A stretch of DNA of 12,303 bases, from positions 1 through 12,303 of the forward strand of contig JAJRSQ010000125.1 in the NCBI GenBank assembly GCA_024278725.1, in the 5' to 3' direction. Shown in pieces: positions 7,948 to 12,303 of this stretch (the stretch's first letter is position 1; each line of letters begins with the position of its first letter). A program made the translations under genes and the position numbers. Source of the stretch: Chloroflexota bacterium. Its GTDB lineage: Bacteria; Chloroflexota; Anaerolineae; 4572-78. Under the pieces are notes generated by a model, which saw only the letters and a list, made by a program, of their open reading frames with translations, made no database searches and was not told where the DNA came from.

Positions 7948-7984
7948 AAACCCCGGCTGATATGCATCCGTCGGGGTTTCTTTT
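7948..7984. terminator. Bidirectional intrinsic terminator between convergent genes
   Basis: The stem AAACCCCGGC (7948-7957) pairs with GTCGGGGTTT (7970-7979), ten pairs with one G-T wobble and a 12-nt loop. It is followed on the plus strand by TTTCTTTT. On the minus strand the complement of the A-run at 7945-7950 gives a U-tract. It lies 24 nt after the exoprotein stop, and its right end touches the stop of the ABC gene at 7983, so it can serve both transcripts. Confidence 0.85.
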
Positions 7985-9779
7985 ATGCCAGCGCCAGCCG
8001 TTCCCGTTCCTGCCGGAATTGGTTGGTGTACAGATTGAAATAATGTCCGCGCCGGCGCATTAACTCGGCGTGTGAGCCCATCTCGGCAATGCCGCCATTT
8101 TCGATGACCAAAATTCGGTCGGCGCGTTTGATGGTGGACAGCCGGTGGGCGATGATGACGCTGGTGCGATTTTCCATCAGCGTTTCCATCCCCTTTTGGA
8201 TGAGCGATTCGGTCACGGTGTCAATTGAGCTGGTCGCTTCATCCATGATGAACCATTCCGGTTGCGCCAAAATCGCCCGCGCCAAACTGATGAGCTGCTT
8301 CTGCCCCACCGAAAGTAAATTGCCGCCCTCACCCACGTCCGTATCGTACCCTTTTTCCAGCGTGATGATGAAATCGTGCGCGTGCGCCAGCTTCGCCGCT
8401 TCCTCCACCTCGGCGTCGGAAGCGTTGAGCCGCCCGTAGCGGATATTTTCGCGGATGGAGCCGGTGAACAGGTGTGGCGTTTGCAGCACCATCCCGATGC
8501 GCGATTGAATCGCGTCCAGCCGCAGGGTGGTGTAATCCGTGCCGTTGACGCGCACCGTGCCGCCGGTCGGTTCGTAAAATCGGCACAGCAAGTTGACGAT
8601 GGTTGATTTCCCCGCGCCGGTGGGACCCACCAGCGCAATTGTTTCCCCCGGTTTGATGGTCAGATTGAAATTTTTCAGCACCGGATTACCGTTTGCCGTG
8701 TAGCGAAAATCCACATTTTCAAAGCGAATCTCGCCGCGAATTGTGCCGGGGTCGGTTGCGCCGGGGCGATCCACGATGTCTGGTTCGGCGTCTGCCAGCG
8801 AAAAGACCCGCTCCGCCGAAGCGATGGCTTGCTGCATGCTGGCGAACACCCGCGCCATATCCTGAATGGGGAACATCATGAACGTCAGGTACGAAATGAA
8901 TGCCTGAATCCCGCCGATGGTCATCACGCCGAGTTGCGCCTGAAGCCCGCCGTACCATATCACCGCGCCGAGCGCCATCGCCGCGACAATCTGCACCATC
9001 GGCAGAAACAGCGCCGACAGCCACGCCGCCCGGTATGCCGCGCGGTACAAATCGCTGGCGAGGTTGTCGAATTCTTCCAGATTGCGGTCTTCGCGCACCA
9101 GCGCCTTCACTACCCGCACCCCGGTGATATTTTCATTGTAGGTGCCGGTCAGTTTTGAATTGAGTTTTCGCACTCGGCGGTACTGCACGATGATGTGCTT
9201 TTTGAACTCGGTGGCGATGACCACCAGCACGGGGATAATCAGGAACACCATCAGCGCCAATTTCCAGTTGATAATCGTCATGAAAGTGATGGCGGTGATG
9301 AGGTTCAGGATTGCCCATGTCACGTCCAGCGTCCCCCACGTGACCAGCTCGGCGATGCGTTCGGTGTCGGAGGTGACGCGCGACATAATCCACCCGATGG
9401 GCGTTTTGTCGAAATAGCTGAACGACAGCGTTTGCAGGTGGTTGAACAAATCGCGCCGCAGTTCGTAACGGATGCGCTCGCCGAGGATGCCGGTCAGATA
9501 GATGAAGCCGAACACCCCCGCCGATTGAATGACGGTCAGACCGCCGTACAGCAGAATCAATTCTTTCAGCCGTTCGGGGTCTTTGGCGACGATGCCCTCA
9601 TCAATGATGAGTTTGCTGATGAACGTGAAGACCGAATCGAGCACGGCGACCACCGCGATGAGCAGCACAAACCCGACCACCCATCGCCAGTGGGGTTTCA
9701 CCAGCCCGAAAATGCGTTTCAGGGTTGCCCCGTTGAATTGAGTATTGAATTCTTCTTCTTCAAAATAAAAGTCTGACAT
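7983..9779 (-). CDS. Heterodimeric ABC exporter, catalytic-type half transporter (BmrD/TM288-like)
   Basis: A 598-residue half transporter in the inner membrane. Residues 30-325 are a six-helix type IV (ABC-B) transmembrane domain with typical cytoplasmic segments (GERIRYELRRDLFNHL, SRVTSDTERI, NENITGVRVVKALVRE). Residues 350-585 are the nucleotide-binding domain: Walker A GPTGAGKST 385-393, Q-loop LQTPHLF (Q433), signature LSVGQ 489-493, Walker B FIMDE (510-514, with catalytic Glu514), D-loop SSID and H-loop His545. Walker B is canonical, but the signature has Val in place of the first Gly of LSGGQ. The upstream half transporter shows the reverse pattern, so the two very likely form one heterodimer with one degenerate site. 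AAAAAGGA lies 6 nt before the ATG. The gene follows its partner after 82 nt of heptamer repeats. The substrate, most likely drugs, lipids or peptides, cannot be told from sequence. Confidence 0.95.
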   Translation of the reverse strand: MSDFYFEEEEFNTQFNGATLKRIFGLVKPHWRWVVGFVLLIAVVAVLDSVFTFISKLIIDEGIVAKDPERLKELILLYGGLTVIQSAGVFGFIYLTGILGERIRYELRRDLFNHLQTLSFSYFDKTPIGWIMSRVTSDTERIAELVTWGTLDVTWAILNLITAITFMTIINWKLALMVFLIIPVLVVIATEFKKHIIVQYRRVRKLNSKLTGTYNENITGVRVVKALVREDRNLEEFDNLASDLYRAAYRAAWLSALFLPMVQIVAAMALGAVIWYGGLQAQLGVMTIGGIQAFISYLTFMMFPIQDMARVFASMQQAIASAERVFSLADAEPDIVDRPGATDPGTIRGEIRFENVDFRYTANGNPVLKNFNLTIKPGETIALVGPTGAGKSTIVNLLCRFYEPTGGTVRVNGTDYTTLRLDAIQSRIGMVLQTPHLFTGSIRENIRYGRLNASDAEVEEAAKLAHAHDFIITLEKGYDTDVGEGGNLLSVGQKQLISLARAILAQPEWFIMDEATSSIDTVTESLIQKGMETLMENRTSVIIAHRLSTIKRADRILVIENGGIAEMGSHAELMRRRGHYFNLYTNQFRQERERLALA

Positions 9780-9805
9780 GGTTGTTCCTTTTTGGTAGTT
9801 GGCAT

Positions 9806-9833
9806 TCAGCTATCAGCTATCAGCGTTCAGCTA
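9806..9833. repeat. Heptamer array A (four units, TCAGCTA)
   Basis: Four head-to-tail 7-nt units lie in the gap between the two ABC genes: TCAGCTA, TCAGCTA, TCAGCGT, TCAGCTA. Three are identical and one differs at the last two positions. The exact 7-nt period resembles the short tandemly repeated repetitive (STRR) sequences described in filamentous cyanobacteria. It lies upstream of the ribosome binding site of the second ABC gene. Confidence 0.85.
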
Positions 9834-9846
9834 TTGGTTTCTGCCC

Positions 9847-9873
9847 GCTGACCACTGACCGCTAACCGCTACC
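9847..9873. repeat. Heptamer array B (GCTGACC-like), running into the end of the first ABC gene
   Basis: Units GCTGACC (9847-9853), ACTGACC (9854-9860), GCTAACC (9861-9867) and a 6-nt GCTACC (9868-9873) keep a 7-nt period with a different consensus from array A, 13 nt away. The array enters the coding region. On the minus strand it encodes the last residues (Gly-Ser-Gly) and the TAG stop of the first ABC half transporter. Confidence 0.8.
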
Positions 9874-11646
9874 TTGCGCCTGAATCTCGTAAATTTCCCG
9901 ATACAGCCCCGGTTGCGCCAACAGTTCCGTGTGGGTGCCCATTTGGGTGATGCGTCCTTCTTCCAGCACGATGATTTTGTCGGCGCGCATAACCGTTTGC
10001 ACCCGGTGAGCGATGATGAAAGTGGTGCGTCCCGCCATCAGCCGGTTGAGTGCGGCTTGAATCTGCACCTCCGTTTCCGTGTCCACCGATGAAGTGGAGT
10101 CGTCCAGAATGAGGATGCGCGGGTCTTTCAGCAAGGTGCGGGCAATGGCGATGCGCTGTTTCTGCCCGCCGGAAAGGGTCACGCCCCGTTCACCGACCAC
10201 CGTGTTGTAGCCTTCGGGGAAGGTTTCAATCACCTCGTGGATGGCGGCGGCGCGGGCGGCTTCTTCCACTTCTGTCTGCGTCACCTTCCGGCGCACCCCG
10301 TAGGCGATATTTTCGCGGATGGAGCGGCTGAACAAAAACGGTTCCTGTTCCACAATGCCGATGTGCTCGCGCAGGGCGTGCGGGGCGTAGGTGTTCAATT
10401 CCACCCCGTCGAGCCGCAGACTGCCGCTCGTGTAGTCGTAAAATCGCGGCAGCAGATTGACCAGCGACGTTTTGCCGGAGCCGGTCGGTCCCATCAGCGC
10501 GATGATTTCGCCGGGGCGGGCAGTGAAAGTGATGTCGTGTAGCACCGCCGCGTTGGGGTCATACTCAAACGACACGTGGTCGAACACGATTTCGCCGCGC
10601 AGCGTGTTTCGGTCAATGGGGCGACCTTCCGCCACCGCTTCCTGCGTTTCGTCAATCAATTCCGCCACCCGTTTGTACGATACCAGCCCGGTGGAACCCT
10701 GCGCAATCAAGCGTCCCAAGTTGCGGATGGGCCAGATAATCCAGACAATCAGGTTGGAAAACGCCAGATACGTCCCCACCGAGAGGTCGCCGGCGATTGC
10801 CATTTGCGCGCCGAGATAGTAGCTGATGAGCAACTGCGCGCCGCACACGATGTCGGATGTGGGCCAGTAGAGGGCGTGCATCAACAGTAGTCGCCGCCCC
10901 AGCACAAACTTTTTGTGATTCACCTGCTCGAATTTGTCCATCTCGAACGGCTGGCGGGCGAACGCTTTGACCACCCGCACGCCCGACAAATTTTCCTGCA
11001 ATGTCGCCGAGAGCAGCCCGTCCTGATTTTGGTAATCGTCATACGCCGCCGCAATCCGTTTGAAAAACCAGATGGAAATGGCGACAATCACCGGGATGAA
11101 AATCACCGACAGCAGCGCCAACCGAAGGTTCAGCGCCATCAGTGCCACCACGTTGATGAGAAAGAGCATCAGAATGCGCCCGATTTGCGTCCCCTGGTCG
11201 GCGAAAAAGCGGCGCACGGCATCCACGTCGGATGTGACGCGCTGAACCAGTTCGCCCGTTTGCATGTGGTCGTGATATTTGAACGACAGCCGCTGCATGT
11301 GGTCGAACAGAAAATTGCGCAGCCGCAGGGTAATTCCCTCGGCGGAACGGGCGGCGAGCTTGCCGCTTAAAAAGGTGAATCCCGCCTCGAAGAGCGCCAA
11401 GCCCAGAAAACCGAGCGCGTAATAGTAAACCGGCGGCGCGCCGTCGGCGTTCTGTAATGCCGTATCGGCGAAGTTGCGCAACAGCAGATAGGTTGATGTT
11501 TTGGCGAGCGCCGCGATTGCCAGCATACCCACCCCGCCGACATAGGTCAGCCGGAAGCCGCGCATTATGCGCCACAGCCCCACAAATCGGTTGGGAGATG
11601 TGGTTTCTTTGATATTCAAATCGGGATAAAATTTTGACTTTATCAT
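9862..11646 (-). CDS. Heterodimeric ABC exporter, degenerate-Walker-B half transporter (BmrC/TM287-like)
   Basis: A 594-residue half transporter. Residues 25-330 form the six-helix exporter domain (RLRNFLFDHMQRLSFKYHD, GELVQRVTSDVDAVRRFF, ENLSGVRVVKAFARQ). Residues 352-585 form the ATPase: Walker A GPTGSGKTS 386-394, Q-loop VEQEPFLF (Q434), canonical signature LSGGQ 491-495, Walker B ILILDD with Asp516 where the catalytic Glu should be, D-loop SSVD and H-loop His547. Glu to Asp at this place is the hallmark of the degenerate site of heterodimeric exporters. Its Walker residues would pair with the LSVGQ of the next gene. The frame is open up to an ATG at 11772, but I chose 11646. There MIKSKFYPDLNIKE follows AAAAAGG at 7 nt spacing, very like the start region of the partner, whereas the longer version would translate heptamer repeats and terminator 2. 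It is the first gene of the operon, behind the attenuator-like leader. Confidence 0.94.
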   Translation of the reverse strand: MIKSKFYPDLNIKETTSPNRFVGLWRIMRGFRLTYVGGVGMLAIAALAKTSTYLLLRNFADTALQNADGAPPVYYYALGFLGLALFEAGFTFLSGKLAARSAEGITLRLRNFLFDHMQRLSFKYHDHMQTGELVQRVTSDVDAVRRFFADQGTQIGRILMLFLINVVALMALNLRLALLSVIFIPVIVAISIWFFKRIAAAYDDYQNQDGLLSATLQENLSGVRVVKAFARQPFEMDKFEQVNHKKFVLGRRLLLMHALYWPTSDIVCGAQLLISYYLGAQMAIAGDLSVGTYLAFSNLIVWIIWPIRNLGRLIAQGSTGLVSYKRVAELIDETQEAVAEGRPIDRNTLRGEIVFDHVSFEYDPNAAVLHDITFTARPGEIIALMGPTGSGKTSLVNLLPRFYDYTSGSLRLDGVELNTYAPHALREHIGIVEQEPFLFSRSIRENIAYGVRRKVTQTEVEEAARAAAIHEVIETFPEGYNTVVGERGVTLSGGQKQRIAIARTLLKDPRILILDDSTSSVDTETEVQIQAALNRLMAGRTTFIIAHRVQTVMRADKIIVLEEGRITQMGTHTELLAQPGLYREIYEIQAQGSG

Positions 11647-11661
11647 GGTTGAACCTTTTTC

Positions 11662-11710
11662 GTGCTGCGTGAAACGTGATGAGTGATACGTGATGTGCTG
11701 AAAACTGATG
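11662..11710. repeat. Heptamer array C (seven units, GTGATRN-like)
   Basis: Seven consecutive 7-nt units fill the 5' untranslated region between terminator 2 and the first ABC gene: GTGCTGC, GTGAAAC, GTGATGA, GTGATAC, GTGATGT, then the more diverged GCTGAAA and ACTGATG. The period is strict while the consensus differs from arrays A and B. Confidence 0.75.
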
Positions 11711-11722
11711 GCTGTTCCGCAC

Positions 11723-11751
11723 AAAAAAACCGCAGAGGGCGAGTCTGCGGT
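11723..11751 (-). terminator. Intrinsic terminator 2 of the ABC operon leader
   Basis: On the minus strand ACCGCAGA (11751-11744) pairs perfectly with TCTGCGGT (11736-11729) across a 7-nt loop and runs straight into seven T residues (11729-11723). It lies about 77 nt before the first ABC start codon. It must be read through for the exporter to be made, unless there is an unseen promoter in the heptamer region. Confidence 0.85.
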
Positions 11752-11775
11752 GGGCGCGGGGGAAATCCGCACAAT

Positions 11776-11807
11776 AAAAAAACCGCAGACCGGTGCGCCT
11801 GCGGTTT
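11776..11807 (-). terminator. Intrinsic terminator 1 of the ABC operon leader
   Basis: On the minus strand AAACCGCAG (11807-11799) pairs perfectly with CTGCGGTTT (11788-11780) across a 10-nt loop and is followed by a run of seven T (11782-11776). The stem arms and the downstream TTGTGCGGA are nearly the same as in terminator 2, so the two look like a duplicated unit. It begins 21 nt after the stop codon of the 34-codon leader ORF. Confidence 0.87.
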
Positions 11808-11837
11808 CTGTGTCAGAAAATGGGAACGTTACACAGA
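11807..11837 (-). other. Hairpin spanning the leader-ORF stop codon
   Basis: On the minus strand TCTGTGT (11837-11831) can pair with ACACAGA (11813-11807), a 7-bp stem with a 17-nt loop. The 5' arm contains the last codons and the first base of the stop codon of the leader ORF, and the 3' arm abuts terminator 1. A ribosome finishing or stalled near the stop would prevent this hairpin, so it may link translation to terminator folding. This role is inference. Confidence 0.5.
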
Positions 11838-11933
11838 GTCACCGGACGCACTTCGCTTGGGCGCAACAGCATCGCTACCGCCGAGCGGTTGGCGAGCCAA
11901 AAAGCCGTTCATCCAAGAAATATAGTTTTGCAT
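11829..11933 (-). CDS. 34-codon leader ORF upstream of the ABC exporter operon
   Basis: ATG at 11933 to TAA at 11829 encodes a 34-residue peptide beginning MQNYISWMNGFLARQPLGG and ending KRSASGDSV. An AAAGGAG Shine-Dalgarno (11946-11940) lies at an ideal 6-nt spacing and is stronger than those of the two ABC genes. The peptide has no recognisable domain, no membrane segment and no run of a single amino acid, so it is not a trp- or his-type leader. Between it and the exporter stand two intrinsic terminators. By analogy with bmrB, the small ORF controlling bmrCD in Bacillus subtilis, it could act as a sensor of translation inhibition that sets read-through. The strong ribosome binding site and the position support it being translated; the regulatory role is inference. 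The alternative is that it is a small protein unrelated to the exporter, or a chance ORF. Confidence 0.6.
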   Translation of the reverse strand: MQNYISWMNGFLARQPLGGSDAVAPKRSASGDSV

Positions 11934-11957
11934 CCGGCACTCCTTTCAAAAAAATTT

Positions 11958-11977
11958 GCACGGAACGTGCAGCGTTC
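11958..11977 (-). other. Small competing hairpins in the 5' leader
   Basis: On the minus strand GAACG (11977-11973) pairs with CGTTC (11967-11963). The overlapping GCACG (11970-11966) pairs with CGTGC (11962-11958), which is followed by AAATTTTTTT just before the Shine-Dalgarno of the leader ORF. The two 5-bp stems exclude each other. The second, with its T-run, could act as a weak terminator for the upstream gene or as a pause site. Confidence 0.35.
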
Positions 11978-11981
11978 AAAC

Positions 11982-12010
11982 ACATTATCATATTTAACGG
12001 GGATTGTCAA
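11982..12010 (-). promoter_or_regulatory. Candidate promoter of the ABC operon leader
   Basis: The minus strand has a consensus -35 TTGACA (12010-12005). It is followed by an AT-rich -10 region TATGATAATGT: GATAAT (5 of 6 consensus bases) at 15 nt spacing, or TAATGT with an upstream TG at 17 nt spacing. Transcription would start near 11975, about 40 nt before the leader ORF. Its place after the stop of the right-edge gene (12049) and before the leader ORF is as expected for an independent operon promoter. Confidence 0.55.
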
Positions 12011-12048
12011 TCTTGCGGCGTGAAATTTTAAGGTTGGGATATTTACCC

Positions 12049-12303
12049 TCACGTCTCCATCGGGTCGGTGAGGATTTCCACGATGGCGGGACCGGTTGCC
12101 GCCAGTCCGGCGGCGATGGCGGGCGCGACTTCCGCCGGGGTGGTGGCGCGAAAGCCCTCGCCGCCGCATAGCCGCGCGAATGCCGCCGCGCGCTCATGCC
12201 GCACGCCGAAATAGCGCAATTTGCCCGCTTCTTCCGCGCGGCGCATAGCGTCCGCAAAACCCAGATTGCTGTGTCCCACCATGCCGAAAACGGTGTCTAC
12301 GCC
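12049..12303 (-). pseudogene. Internally deleted thiamine-pyrophosphate-dependent enzyme (5' end outside window)
   Basis: The frame is open from the window edge to TGA at 12051-12049 and encodes 84 visible residues. The first part, GVDTVFGMVGHSNLGFADA through RHERAAAFA, matches the start of the PYR domain of acetolactate synthase/pyruvate oxidase-like ThDP enzymes, with the usual catalytic region 'RHE.AAAFA'. It then continues directly with RLCGGEGFRATTPAEV and ends in GPAIVEILTDPMET, which is the usual extreme C-terminus of the same family (GGEGF.V....EL..AL......PA.VEV.TDP). A complete enzyme has some 530-560 residues, so the rest of the PYR domain, the central domain and nearly all of the PP domain with its GDG...N cofactor motif are missing. 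The joint lies near 12166-12180, where the 8-mer CGCGCGGC recurs. The frame is kept across the joint. It cannot be an active enzyme; an assembly collapse remains possible. Confidence 0.72.

Noticed and set aside
9806..9873. Heptamer arrays as a CRISPR array
   Set aside because: Units are 7 nt with no spacers and no cas genes nearby.
11644..11772. N-terminal extension of the first ABC gene to the ATG at 11772
   Set aside because: The extra 42 residues would be translated from the heptamer array and terminator 2, show no family similarity and lack a ribosome site. The ATG at 11646 has AAAAAGG at good spacing and starts the normal exporter N-terminus.
11829..11933. Leader ORF as a trp/his-type or Erm-type leader peptide
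   Set aside because: It has a single Trp, no run of one amino acid and no +x+ or IFVI-like macrolide arrest motif. A more general translation-sensing mechanism fits better, if any.
12015..12035. Short relic of the 3414-3632 element near the ABC promoter
   Set aside because: GCGGCGTGAAAT matches 3566-3577 directly, and AAATTTTAAGGTT matches 3591-3603 in reverse complement. The matches are only 12-13 bp, in conflicting orientation and overlapping. Several 12-mer matches are expected by chance in a window of this size.

Overview
The window looks like a chromosomal segment of a Gram-negative-type or monoderm environmental bacterium, most likely of the phylum Chloroflexota (Anaerolineae-like). 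This placement is inferred from gene content. The content is a very large AfsR/SARP-type regulator with an NB-ARC-like ATPase and TPRs, a small 'YILRLW' protein, a secreted beta-propeller/bacterial-Ig protein ending in YLPLVLK, and heptameric intergenic repeats. No rRNA, tRNA or CRISPR array was seen.

Layout. 2-115 (+) is the 3' end of a gene whose C-terminus resembles a DUF4878/lumazine-binding-like lipoprotein. 153-3185 (-) is a 1010-residue SARP/AfsR-like regulator, convergent with it. 3186-3643 has no gene. It holds a possible non-autonomous transposable element of about 200 bp (3414-3632): 14-bp perfect inverted repeats, 10-bp direct repeats outside them and a perfect 30-bp palindrome inside. 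Right against the element starts a two-gene unit (+). The first gene is a 67-residue small protein (3644-3847). It overlaps by ATGA a 1359-residue secreted protein (3844-7923) with two predicted seven-bladed propellers, seven bacterial-Ig-like repeats and the C-terminal motif. A bidirectional hairpin terminator (7948-7984) separates it from the convergent ABC operon.

The ABC operon reads leftward. It encodes the two halves of a heterodimeric ABC exporter of the BmrC/BmrD or TM287/TM288 type, 11646-9862 then 9779-7983, with complementary degenerate ATPase residues. Its roughly 360-nt leader is the most interesting part of the window. In order it has a promoter-like TTGACA element, small hairpins, an unannotated 34-codon ORF with a strong Shine-Dalgarno sequence, a hairpin on its stop codon, two near-identical tandem intrinsic terminators, and then an array of seven heptamers before the first ABC gene. 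This matches what a ribosome-mediated attenuation leader should look like. In Bacillus subtilis the bmrCD exporter is controlled in this way by the small ORF bmrB. Heptamer arrays also fill the gap between the two ABC genes, and one of them supplies the stop codon of the first.

The right edge (12049-12303, -) carries a thiamine-pyrophosphate-dependent enzyme reading frame. It runs directly from the N-terminal 'GHSNLG...RHE.AAAFA' segment to the C-terminal 'GGEGFR...EILTDP' segment, so roughly the central four-fifths of the enzyme is missing. It is either a pseudogene or an assembly artefact.
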